Below, one piece after another: positions 7,632-14,375 of a DNA stretch of 14,634 nucleotides; the stretch's first letter is position 1, and each line of letters opens with the position of its first letter. Origin of the DNA: DATJZH01 sp035499215 (GTDB lineage: Bacteria > Actinomycetota > Actinomycetes > Streptosporangiales > Streptosporangiaceae); NCBI GenBank assembly GCA_035499215.1, contig DATJZH010000141.1, positions 1 through 14,634 on the forward strand, read 5' to 3'. The notes beneath the pieces are model-generated. The model had not been told where the DNA came from. It worked only from the letters and a program-made list of their open reading frames with translations, and ran no database searches. The translations under genes and the position numbers were made by a program.

Positions 7632-8545
7632 CAGAGAGCCCCGGAGCCCGCCTGTGCTCCCGCTGACGAGCAGACGGTGGCCGGCTGGCCGTTGGTTGCC
7701 TTGCAGATTGCCGCCGTGATCGAGTTGGCGGCACCGTCAACGTCCTTGGCGACCGGACTCGACGGGTTCTTGATGTCGGCGGCCACCTGCGACCAGGTCA
7801 GGCCCGACAGTGCGGTGGGCTGGTACTGTGCGCCGCTGATCAGGTATTTGTTGCCGATATCGACGAACGGGAACGCGCCCGAATCCGCGGAGGGCACGTA
7901 AGGCGGGGCGTCGTACTTCGCCATCAGCGCGTTCTGGCTCTTCGTGGGGGTCTGCAGAGTCGTGTAGCCACTGCCGCTGGCGGCAGGCTTGTCGGTGTAC
8001 AGCTCGACCGGGGTGAAGGCAAGGTACTTGCTCGAGTAGCTCGACCTGTAGAACGTCAGCGTCGGCGTGTTCGGGTCGGTGTCGGTGCTCGAGGAGTGAA
8101 TGAAGTGCAGGTTAGCGAAGGTGCCGAATCTGCTCAGGGCGACCGCCACCGCCCATCGCTCGGCGGCGCAATACGGGCAGTACTCTGCGCCCATGTAAAC
8201 CACCTCGGGCTTGCCGCCAGCGGTCAGCGCCGGTGCGCCGGACAGCGAAGTCAGGGAACTGGCGCCGCCCTTGCCCACAGCGTCCAGGGTGCTGGCCGGG
8301 ACACTGGTTACCTGTTGCGCGACGGCCGGGATGGCCCTGGCGTCGGCGACGTCGGTGCTGTGCGCCGGCGTGGTCGAGTGCGCGAGCTTGATCACGATGA
8401 GGACGACCACGACGGCCAGCACGACGAGAACGCTGCCGCCCGCGATCAGGGCCTGCCTGCGCCGCTCGGCACGCCGGGCCGCGGCCTGCTGTGCCGCGAT
8501 CTTCGCCCTGGCGTTCTCCCGCCGGTTCCGCTCCGCCTTGCCCAT
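7631..8545 (-). CDS. DUF929-family thioredoxin-like membrane-anchored protein (copy A)
   Basis: This first gene of the operon encodes 304 residues with the same plan as copy B: a basic head (1-31), an anchor helix (about 33-53), then an extracytoplasmic domain. YMGAEYCPYCAAERW (117-131) holds C123-P-Y-C126. FPFVDIGNKY (225-234) is the likely cis-proline segment, and C281/C292 form a C-terminal pair spaced exactly as in copy B. Copy A has extra residues at about 184-194 and 213-223, both predicted surface loops. The ATG at 8545 follows AAGGTGG at a suitable distance; in-frame stops in the repeat region exclude an upstream extension. The predicted role is a quinone-linked dithiol oxidase of exported proteins, reoxidised by the VKOR whose start overlaps its stop. 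The family name is a recognition by motif and layout; the function is inferred. Confidence 0.86.
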   Translation of the reverse strand: MGKAERNRRENARAKIAAQQAAARRAERRRQALIAGGSVLVVLAVVVVLIVIKLAHSTTPAHSTDVADARAIPAVAQQVTSVPASTLDAVGKGGASSLTSLSGAPALTAGGKPEVVYMGAEYCPYCAAERWAVAVALSRFGTFANLHFIHSSSTDTDPNTPTLTFYRSSYSSKYLAFTPVELYTDKPAASGSGYTTLQTPTKSQNALMAKYDAPPYVPSADSGAFPFVDIGNKYLISGAQYQPTALSGLTWSQVAADIKNPSSPVAKDVDGAANSITAAICKATNGQPATVCSSAGAQAGSGAL

Positions 8546-8553
8546 GCCACCTT

Positions 8554-8625
8554 GTCCTTAGCCTGCGGCGTCTCTGCGTCCTTAGCCTGCGGCGTCTCTG
8601 CGTCCCAAGCCTGCGGCGTCTCTGC
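8554..8625. repeat. three tandem 24-bp repeats upstream of the DUF929-VKOR operon
   Basis: Three head-to-tail copies occupy 8554-8577, 8578-8601 and 8602-8625. The first two are identical and the third differs at two positions (TT to CA). The core GCCTGCGGCGTCTCTGC is identical in all three. They begin 8 bases before the DUF929 copy A start, so they probably lie in its 5' leader. In one - strand frame they would encode repeats of DAETPQAK, but that frame has no credible start and is not the frame of the gene. Confidence 0.9.
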
Positions 8626-8897
8626 GTTGCAACGTCCCGCGGCGCGCAATAGTTCGCCCGCCGGGCGTGTCCGGGCGCAGATCCCGGGACGAGCAGCCTG
8701 TGCCCGGCTGCGCCGCAGACCATGTTAGAGCCGACCGGACCGTGAAGTCGCCTCTGCTATGCAAGCGTAACTTCCTGAGCACCAGCTGAAGGCTCCCTCT
8801 GCCGCCGCTGATCGGGGCAGCCGTGCAGGTGCCCCGGCTACCCGAGGAATGTCGTCCTTCCCTGCGTCGCGCAACTGTCAATGGCTATCGTCGAGGG
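8626..8897. other. divergent intergenic region, DUF929 operon versus binding protein
   Basis: This region between the tandem repeats and the binding-protein start holds no convincing gene. It must contain the promoters of both divergent units. On the - strand TAACAT (8722-8727) resembles a -10 hexamer but has no good -35. The GTG at 8823 is an alternative start for the binding protein. Nothing else stands out. Confidence 0.5.
8722..8727 (-). promoter_or_regulatory. possible -10 element of the DUF929-VKOR operon
   Basis: TAACAT on the - strand fits the TANNNT pattern of actinobacterial -10 elements and would place transcription start about 170 bases before the first gene, making the tandem repeats part of the leader. 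The upstream sequence has no recognisable -35, so this is tentative. Confidence 0.22.
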
Positions 8898-9947
8898 ATG
8901 CTGGCCCTCAGCGGAAGGAGCGGCGCGCGGCTCGGCGCGCTGCTGGCCATCACCTGCACCGGGCTCACGGCAGCCGCCTGCGGCAGTTCTTCGTCCTCCA
9001 GCGCGCCCCCATCCGCCAAGCCGTCAGCCAGCGACAGCGCCAGGGCATCGGGCCCGGCGAGCGTCGCCTACGCGGCCTCCCTGGCATACCTCAACGAGAA
9101 GGTCATCGCGCCGGCCTTCGAGAAGTCCACGGGGCTGAGCTACACGGGCCTGGCCGGGCCGTCCGACGGGCTCGAGGCCAAGATCGCGTCGGGCGAGATC
9201 ACGCCGAATGTATTCGAAGCCGTTGGCGGCGACAACATCACGCCGCTGTTCCCCAGATTCACCAAGTGGTACATCCACTACGCCGAAACCTCGCTCGTGC
9301 TCGCCTACAACCCGAACAGCAAGTACGCCAGCCAGTTCGAGGCCATCGCCAGCGGCAAGGAGCCGATCAAGAACCTGTTCACCCTGATGGAGCAGCCGGG
9401 CTTCAAGCTCGGCCGTACCGACCCCAATACTGATCCGCAGGGCCGGGCATTCATCTACATGCTCGAGCTTGCCCGGGCCAAGTACAGCCTGCCGGCGGAC
9501 ACGGTCTCGAAGATCCTCGGCGGTGTCGCTGCGGGCTCGGCCAACTCCCCGCAGATCTTCGACGAGGCCACGCTCCCTGCCAGGCTGCAGGCAGGGAGGC
9601 TCGACGCCGCCAGCGCCTACGCGGCCCAGGCGGCTCAGCTGCGCCTGCGCTACATCAGCCTGCCAGCCGGCATCAACCTCGGCGACGGTGCGCTGGCCAA
9701 GCGGTATTCCAAGGCGTCGATCACGATCACCGGCAACGTCACCAAGCACGGCTCACCCCTCGGCATCGACATCACCACCATCGGCAGCAAGGACCAGGCC
9801 GCCGCCGATGCCTTCGTCTCCTTTGTGCTGTCGCCCGGCGGGCTGGCGCTGCACAAGCAGGCGGGCTATGCGCTGGTGACGCCGACTGCCTACGGCTCAG
9901 CCGCCGCCATCCCGAAGTCCATCAGCGCTGAACTGGGCTCGTCTTGA
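8898..9947 (+). CDS. molybdate/tungstate-type substrate-binding lipoprotein (ModA/WtpA-like)
   Basis: This encodes a 349-residue secreted binding protein. The signal peptide (1-27) ends in LTAAAC, so C28 is the probable lipidated cysteine, although Ala at -3 is a weak lipobox. A Ser/Pro-rich tether (29-54) follows. The fold resembles group II binding proteins: GEITPNVFEAVGGDN (99-113), WYIHYAETSLVLAYNPNSKY (124-143) and the family hallmark GRTDPNTDPQGRAF (172-185). These match ABC importers of oxyanions such as molybdate and tungstate; the exact ligand is not certain. I chose the ATG at 8898 because it gives a normal signal peptide; its GAGGG abuts the start, which is poor. The in-frame GTG at 8823 would add 25 unlikely residues. 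No permease or ATPase gene follows, so it appears to be an orphan or to share a transporter encoded elsewhere. Confidence 0.85.
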   Translation: MLALSGRSGARLGALLAITCTGLTAAACGSSSSSSAPPSAKPSASDSARASGPASVAYAASLAYLNEKVIAPAFEKSTGLSYTGLAGPSDGLEAKIASGEITPNVFEAVGGDNITPLFPRFTKWYIHYAETSLVLAYNPNSKYASQFEAIASGKEPIKNLFTLMEQPGFKLGRTDPNTDPQGRAFIYMLELARAKYSLPADTVSKILGGVAAGSANSPQIFDEATLPARLQAGRLDAASAYAAQAAQLRLRYISLPAGINLGDGALAKRYSKASITITGNVTKHGSPLGIDITTIGSKDQAAADAFVSFVLSPGGLALHKQAGYALVTPTAYGSAAAIPKSISAELGSS

Positions 9948-9996
9948 TCCTGGTCCCGCTCGTGGTGGCCTGCCTTGCGCCTGGCGGATGCGGGTG

Positions 9997-10029
9997 TCGC
10001 GAGCGAGCCCGTCGGACGGGCCGTCGCGA
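9997..10029 (+). terminator. stem-loop terminator after the binding-protein gene
   Basis: The inner stem GCCCGT/ACGGGC (10007-10012 with 10016-10021) has a CGG loop. The outer stem TCGCGA/TCGCGA (9997-10002 with 10024-10029) gives six more pairs, separated by a small internal loop. It lies 49 bases after the stop. There is no T tract, as is common for actinobacterial terminators. Confidence 0.5.
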
Positions 10030-10186
10030 AGACGGCACTTTGCCCGCGGTAACCAGGTGACGACCCTGACCCGTGCGTCAGCGGACCGTCCGCGTCCGGT
10101 GCACTGGCCTTGCAGGCCGGCCGGGCCAAACGCCGGGGGTACGAAGTACACAGCCACGTTACGGACACTCGCACGGCGAAGCGTTC

Positions 10187-10210
10187 TATGTTAATTTTAT
10201 GTTACGTTTT
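10187..10210 (+). promoter_or_regulatory. AT-rich promoter-like island with TATGTTA direct repeats
   Basis: A 24-base AT-rich stretch in otherwise very GC-rich DNA ends 14 bases before the start of the Rv1733c-type gene. It holds TATGTTA twice (10187-10193 and 10198-10204), 11 bp apart, which is one helical turn. Either repeat could include a -10-like TATGTT, or the pair may bind a regulator on one face of the DNA. Confidence 0.4.
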
Positions 10211-10224
10211 GGCTCGCCGATGGG

Positions 10225-10830
10225 ATGGACGTTATGACGACGCCCACAATGACGTGGACGAGGCTGAGCCGTCGGCTCGGATCCGACCACAATCCGCTGC
10301 GCCGGCGCGCGGACAGGGCAGAGGCATGGCTGGTGCCCGCCGCGATCGCCGGGTTCCTGCTCCTGAGCCCCCTTGTAGCGGGCGCCGTCGCCCAGTGGGT
10401 CAGCGCGGACAACGCCGCTGTCCTGCGGGCCCAGCAGTCGTGGCATCGGGCTCCCGCGGTTCTGCTCCATGCCACGCCAGGGCCGACGATGTCGATGGAT
10501 GGCGCAAACTCCTGGATTGCCCGGGCGCCGGCGCGATGGACTGAAAACGGCCGACCGCGGGTCGGCAATGTTCCTGTCAGCTCGGGTGCCCGGGCGGACA
10601 GCACCGTGCCCGTCTGGCTTGATCGCGCCGGCAACGTGCAGGTGCCTCCGCTGACCGCGGGCCAGCTCGGGGACCGCGTCCTGGTCGCGGCGCTGATCGC
10701 GCTGACCGTCCTCGCCGGGCTGCTCGCCTGCCTGGCCCGGCTCGGCCGGCTGGTGCTGGATCGGTGCAGGCTCGCCGGCTGGCAGGATGAATGGCTCGCG
10801 GTGGGCCCGCAGTGGAGCGGGCAGCGATAG
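10225..10830 (+). CDS. Rv1733c-family two-helix membrane protein
   Basis: This 201-residue protein matches the layout of Mycobacterium tuberculosis Rv1733c, a conserved membrane protein of the DosR dormancy regulon with unknown function. NPLRRRADRAEAWL (23-36) precedes the first helix (about 36-58). An extracytoplasmic domain follows, containing PARWTENGRPRVGNVPV (102-118) and VPVWLDRAGN (128-137). The second helix is at about 152-175, with a short basic cytoplasmic tail. Both domain motifs recur in actinobacterial relatives. The start is uncertain: ATG at 10225, or ATG at 10234 three codons later; neither has a strong ribosome site. It stands alone on the + strand and converges on the PPOX gene. 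A 6-bp stem (10805-10822) lies at the end of the coding region. No DosR box was recognised upstream. Confidence 0.78.
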   Translation: MDVMTTPTMTWTRLSRRLGSDHNPLRRRADRAEAWLVPAAIAGFLLLSPLVAGAVAQWVSADNAAVLRAQQSWHRAPAVLLHATPGPTMSMDGANSWIARAPARWTENGRPRVGNVPVSSGARADSTVPVWLDRAGNVQVPPLTAGQLGDRVLVAALIALTVLAGLLACLARLGRLVLDRCRLAGWQDEWLAVGPQWSGQR

Positions 10831-10895
10831 GCCCGCGCCGACTGCCGGCCGCCGCATAGGCTGACGGGCGCCGGATGCTACGTTCTGTCCGCGAG

Positions 10896-11303
10896 CTAGC
10901 GGCGTCCCATGGTTCTCGGAGTGTTGACCTTGTCCGCGGCGATCTTCAGGATGATCCGCCCCTTCGGGCCGGCGGGCGCGCCGTAATCGGTGCCCACATA
11001 CTGCCGGGGCAGTTCGTCGATGTGCTCGCGCGCCTGGCTGCCGTCGATGGTGCCCACCACGTGGCCGCGGGTCTCCGCCCAGTCCCAGGGATTATCTGCG
11101 GCATGGATCAAGACCGTGACTCGCGGGTCGCGGCTAACGTTCTTTACCCGCTGGCGCTGCGGCTCGGTATTGACGAGCACATGGTCGCCGTCGGTGTCGA
11201 TCCAGGTCAGCAGGGCCTGCGGCTGGCCGTCAGGCATCAGGGTGACCACGGTCGCCAGATTCTTGCCCTTGGCCAGTCGCAAGGCATCCTCGTCTAGCGA
11301 CAT
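10896..11303 (-). CDS. PPOX-class F420-dependent oxidoreductase-like protein
   Basis: This encodes a 135-residue split-barrel flavoprotein of the pyridoxamine-phosphate-oxidase-like superfamily, in the subgroup annotated as F420-dependent (FDOR-B type) in actinobacteria. LATVVTLMPDGQPQALLTWI (16-35) is the usual first two strands. HVLVNTEPQRQRVKNV (41-56) and RDPRVTVLIHAAD (58-70) are the cofactor-binding segment and following strand, and the C-terminal part GRIILKIAADKV (115-126) closes the barrel. Such proteins use reduced F420 or flavin to reduce small molecules; the substrate is unknown. The ATG at 11303 is chosen because AGGGAG stands about 9 bases before it and the product has normal length; an upstream in-frame start would add a low-quality 62-residue extension. 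It is cytosolic and apparently monocistronic, with a 182-base gap to the membrane protein gene upstream. Confidence 0.85.
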   Translation of the reverse strand: MSLDEDALRLAKGKNLATVVTLMPDGQPQALLTWIDTDGDHVLVNTEPQRQRVKNVSRDPRVTVLIHAADNPWDWAETRGHVVGTIDGSQAREHIDELPRQYVGTDYGAPAGPKGRIILKIAADKVNTPRTMGRR

Positions 11304-11485
11304 CGTCTGTCTCCCTGGTATGAAGGCGCCGTCGCAACATCCCAGTCTCAGCTCATGTTCGCGCGAGCCCGGACGGGCAGGCGCTCCAGGCTCGCTATTC
11401 AAGATGGCTAAGCGGGGGTCGCCGCGCGGTACAGCCGTGCTCGACGACCGTCGCCCGGCTGGCGCGCTCGCCGGCGAAATGCGGC

Positions 11486-12130
11486 TCACTGCCGGCGGTC
11501 GTCTGGCCGATCAGTGTGAAGGATCCGGCGTCGCCAGCTCGCGTGGTCTCCACCGGACCGGGGAGCGGGGACGCTGGACGGGCCGTCTGGGCTCGGGTCA
11601 TGGCCGGTGAGCACAGCGATCGAGGCAATGATGCCCGTGTCCCTGTCGCCGACGAGTTCCCACGCCCGCGCGATTCCGAGGAGCAGCAATCCGATCAGGA
11701 GGTTGCTGACCAGCCCGGCAGCGCTGATGCTGTGCGGATTCAGGATGAGGCCGATGCCGCCGGCCAGCTCGAATGCGAACGTCAGGAGAAGAAAGGCGAT
11801 CAATACGAGCTGCCGTGGCACGTGGCGCCGTGCCAGCGGACCGGAGAAGATCGATCGCGTTCCCGCGGCGGTAAACAAGATCCCAATGACAGCCAGCACG
11901 ACGGCCGGATATCCGAGGTTGTTCCCGAGCACAAGGCCGAACAGCGAGACCGCCAGCGCATTAGTGAACGCCAGGAAGGAGACAGCGGCGCGGACCTCCC
12001 GGACGACGACCGGCCGGTCGGCCGGGCTATGGCGGGGCGCGACGGATATGGCTACGAACAACAGGCCAGTCAGCGAGGCCGCGCAGGCAGCGATAGCCGG
12101 GAGCAGATCCCGGTAAGTGCCGTTGAGCAC
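11486..12130 (-). CDS. five-helix integral membrane protein, unknown function
   Basis: I do not recognise a named family with certainty. From the GTG at 12130 the product has 214 residues with five hydrophobic segments at about 10-30, 47-69, 74-91, 107-130 and 139-156, then a polar Pro/Ser/Asp/Arg-rich cytoplasmic or disordered tail (160-214). ASLTGLLFVAISV (18-30) in the first helix resembles a common theme in uncharacterised actinobacterial membrane proteins. The frame continues upstream to an ATG at 12217, but that extension is encoded by a tandem DNA duplication and is rich in Arg, Ser and Cys, so it is unlikely to be translated. No strong ribosome site precedes the GTG; GAGGAG lies about 20 bases upstream, which is too far. 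It may be transcribed with the YbhB gene upstream, 155 bases away. Confidence 0.6.
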   Translation of the reverse strand: MLNGTYRDLLPAIAACAASLTGLLFVAISVAPRHSPADRPVVVREVRAAVSFLAFTNALAVSLFGLVLGNNLGYPAVVLAVIGILFTAAGTRSIFSGPLARRHVPRQLVLIAFLLLTFAFELAGGIGLILNPHSISAAGLVSNLLIGLLLLGIARAWELVGDRDTGIIASIAVLTGHDPSPDGPSSVPAPRSGGDHASWRRRILHTDRPDDRRQ

Positions 12131-12168
12131 CGTGCCGACACTACCCGCGGAACTCCTCGACCGACAAG

Positions 12169-12219
12169 AACGACCGGGGCCGTATCCGCATGACAACGAC
12201 CGGGGCCGTATCCGCATGA
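12169..12219. repeat. tandem duplication, 25-bp identical copies with 26-bp period
   Basis: The copies at 12169-12193 and 12195-12219 are identical over 25 bases and are separated by one base. The shared core is CGACCGGGGCCGTATCCGCA. They lie between the YbhB gene and the membrane protein gene, 39-89 bases upstream of the chosen GTG. A recent slippage duplication or a repeated regulator site are both possible. Confidence 0.9.
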
Positions 12220-12285
12220 AGCTGCATCGCGCCTGGCAGCCCGGCTCAGCTCGGCGCCGATGTCGCGGGCGCCCTGCCGCCGCCG

Positions 12286-12822
12286 TCAGTGGCCGTATAC
12301 CGGGATCATCACCGCCCGCGCGATCGTGTGAAACCTGAGGTTGAAGCCCGCGACAGCAGGGGAGACGTCGGAGTCAATCCCCAGCTTGTCCGTGTCGAGC
12401 GCGTGGACGGTGAACACGTAGCGGTGCGGCGGATCACCGGCTGGCGGAGCGGCGCCGCCGAAGTCCTTGCTGCCGTAGTCGTTGCGCACCGAGAAGGCCC
12501 CGGCAGGCAGTCCCGTCCCGGCGGAGCTGCCTGCGCCGGCCGGCAGTTCCGTGACAGCCGCCGGGATGTCGACGACCACCCAGTGCCAGAAGCCCGACCC
12601 GGTCGGAGCGTCTGGATCGTAGCAGGTCACGGCGAATCCCCTGGTCTCGGCGGGGAATCCGTGCCAGCGCAGGTGGGGCGAGATGTTCTGCCCGGTCATG
12701 CCGAAGCTGTTGTATACCTGGTCCTCGCCCATCTGGGCGCCGTGGCTGACATCGTCGCTCTCCACGGTGAACGATGGCACCTTCGGCAGGAAGTCATAGG
12801 GCAGCGGCGCCCGCTCCGTCAT
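12286..12822 (-). CDS. YbhB/YbcL-type phosphatidylethanolamine-binding (PEBP) family protein
   Basis: This 178-residue cytosolic protein belongs to the Raf-kinase-inhibitor-like / PEBP family, whose bacterial members bind small anionic ligands; their physiological role is poorly known. The two conserved regions are clear: YDPDAPTGSGFWHWVVVDIP (68-87), holding the pocket residues D69, D71 and H80, and PPAGDPPHRYVFTVHAL (126-142). ISPHLRWHGFP (47-57) is the usual early strand. Length and ends match the family. The ATG at 12822 is supported by an excellent ribosome site, AAGGAGG, about 7 bases upstream. It is the first gene of the - strand cluster and diverges from the beta-propeller gene. The Ala/Gly-rich insertion at about 94-109 is variable in the family. 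Confidence 0.93.
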   Translation of the reverse strand: MTERAPLPYDFLPKVPSFTVESDDVSHGAQMGEDQVYNSFGMTGQNISPHLRWHGFPAETRGFAVTCYDPDAPTGSGFWHWVVVDIPAAVTELPAGAGSSAGTGLPAGAFSVRNDYGSKDFGGAAPPAGDPPHRYVFTVHALDTDKLGIDSDVSPAVAGFNLRFHTIARAVMIPVYGH

Positions 12823-13091
12823 CGTTTTCCTCCTTGTTGGGAAGCCAGGTTGGCCATGCCTACGCTACTCAGGCGCCGGCCGCAGCGGCCGTGGTACCCA
12901 GCCTGCCAGCGAGATCCGCCCGCCCGGCCCCGAAGGCGAGATTGCGGGCGCACACTGGCACTACCGTGGAAGGCCGGGGGAATTCTGGCGGTGCACGTGT
13001 CCCGGGGTGCGCGTCTGGCCAGCAACCTCAGCGGGCAGCGGTAAGCCAGCGAGCCGCTGCGACGGGCCACGAGAAGGGTCAAAGCTTGGGC
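12823..13091. other. divergent promoter region, YbhB versus beta-propeller gene
   Basis: This 269-base gap separates two divergent genes and must hold both promoters. The open frame running through it on the + strand is an in-frame upstream extension of the propeller gene without a good start. No repeats, strong stems or clear promoter hexamers were seen. Confidence 0.4.
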
Positions 13092-14360
13092 GTGAGGATC
13101 CGGCGCGGGCCTGCGGCATGGGCGCGGCGGGGCGTGCTCGCGGCTGTCCTCCTCGGGGCAGCGATCTTGCCAGCGCATGCCATCGGCTCGGCCGCATCGG
13201 CGTGCCGCCCTCGGCATTGCATCACGGCGGGCACGGTCCGCTGGAGCCGCGCGCTGCCCGGCTCGTGGATCGCCGAGAACGGGGCCGTCGGCACCGTCCT
13301 GCGCCAGGGCGAGGCCTATGCGGCAGCTGACGCCGGGGTGGCCGCGATCGGCTTCGGCCTGACCGCCGAGGGGTTCAGCCTGGACTCGGGCGAGCGGCTG
13401 TGGACGGCAGGCCGGTCTGCCTGGCCGGCATTCCCCACCGGTGCTGCGATCGTGTCCGTGCGAGCGTGGCAGGGCGTCGTGACGATCGGGGTGTCGATCC
13501 CCGCCGCGGCCGCGAGGCCGGTTTCTCGTGCTGAGGTCGTCTTGTCGGCACAAACCGGCGCTGTGCTCCGCGTCTACCAGGCTGCGCAGTACGGCGGTGC
13601 CGTGGCAGCGGACGCCGCCCGCACGGTGATCGTCGGGCCCACGGCGGTGACGGGCTACGACAACGCCACTGGCCGCGCGGTCTGGCGCCGTGCCACCGGG
13701 CCGGTCGCGCAGGCATGGCGGGTGGACGACGGGGAGCTTTACGTCACGGTCGCAGCAGGCGGCTATCTGGGAACCGCCCCGGTGACGGCGCTTCGCCGGA
13801 TCAATCTGCGGAACGGCTCAGCACAAGTTGTCCGGCCCGTCGGCGGCTCGTTCGCCGGGACGCTGAGCGGCGCAGTCAGCGGCGTCGTCCTGTTTTCCGC
13901 GCCGGATGGCCTCACCGCCTACAGCGGGTCCACCGGCCGGCTGCTCTGGCGCAGGTCAGGCGTGGTGCCCGAGACCGATGATGAGGCCCGGCAGACGCTC
14001 TATGTCATCGCCGCTCATGCGCTGATCGGGATCGATCCGCTGACCGGGACCAGCGTCAGGGACGCGCGCGGAAAGGGCGCATCCGCACTCTACCAGGTGC
14101 GCAACGGTGTCGCGCTCGGCCTCGACCAGGGTTCCCTGGGCGACGCGTACGGCTACAGCTTGGCCAGGCACCGGGTCGTCTGGACCAGCCCCCCGCTGCC
14201 GTGGCCGCACTATTTCGCCGACCTATCCGGGCTCGGCGGCAGCGCTGACCAGACGAACGGCACCGTCTTGCTCGCCTCCTGCGCCGGCCTGGGCAGCGCG
14301 CCGCCCGGTGCGTCCGCCCCCGCCTGCCAGCGACCGGAACTCGTGGCGCTGCGCCGCTAG
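13092..14360 (+). CDS. secreted PQQ-type beta-propeller protein
   Basis: From the GTG at 13092 this encodes 422 residues. A signal peptide (1-30: basic start, hydrophobic core at 14-27, AHA cleavage site) predicts export. The mature part is built of repeats of the PQQ/WD-like blade type: FSLDSGERLWTA (95-106), VLSAQTGAVLRVY (150-162), YDNATGRAVWRR (189-200), AYSGSTGRLLWRR (276-288) and GIDPLTGTSVRD (313-324). No catalytic residues of PQQ dehydrogenases are recognised, so a binding or scaffold role is likelier than an enzyme. Two cysteine pairs (C38/C43 near the start, C397/C412 near the end) could form disulfides closing the propeller. The frame is open further upstream, but earlier starts give no signal peptide. 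AAGGG lies 13-17 bases before the GTG, longer spacing than ideal. The IS element begins 15 bases after its stop. Confidence 0.75.
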   Translation: MRIRRGPAAWARRGVLAAVLLGAAILPAHAIGSAASACRPRHCITAGTVRWSRALPGSWIAENGAVGTVLRQGEAYAAADAGVAAIGFGLTAEGFSLDSGERLWTAGRSAWPAFPTGAAIVSVRAWQGVVTIGVSIPAAAARPVSRAEVVLSAQTGAVLRVYQAAQYGGAVAADAARTVIVGPTAVTGYDNATGRAVWRRATGPVAQAWRVDDGELYVTVAAGGYLGTAPVTALRRINLRNGSAQVVRPVGGSFAGTLSGAVSGVVLFSAPDGLTAYSGSTGRLLWRRSGVVPETDDEARQTLYVIAAHALIGIDPLTGTSVRDARGKGASALYQVRNGVALGLDQGSLGDAYGYSLARHRVVWTSPPLPWPHYFADLSGLGGSADQTNGTVLLASCAGLGSAPPGASAPACQRPELVALRR

Positions 14361-14375
14361 ATTGCCGGGCCGCTA

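Noticed and set aside
8554..8625. CRISPR array
   Set aside because: The 24-bp units are directly head-to-tail with no spacers and no cas genes nearby.
8446..8649. Small - strand frame encoding DAETPQAK repeats
   Set aside because: It would begin at TTG without a ribosome site and overlaps the start of DUF929 copy A in another frame.
9024..9749. 241-residue - strand frame
   Set aside because: It is antisense to the binding-protein gene, which has clear family motifs and a signal peptide.
9948..10224. DosR/DevR box upstream of the Rv1733c-type gene
   Set aside because: I looked for the GGGACT-type palindrome known from mycobacteria and did not find one.
11304..11489. 62-residue N-terminal extension of the PPOX protein
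   Set aside because: The extension looks like random low-complexity sequence, while the ATG at 11303 has a good ribosome site and gives the family's usual length.
12289..13044. 251-residue + strand frame
   Set aside because: It is antisense to the well-supported YbhB/PEBP gene.
12774..13091. 106-residue N-terminal extension of the beta-propeller protein
   Set aside because: It overlaps the YbhB start and would bury the signal peptide; the GTG at 13092 gives a normal export signal.
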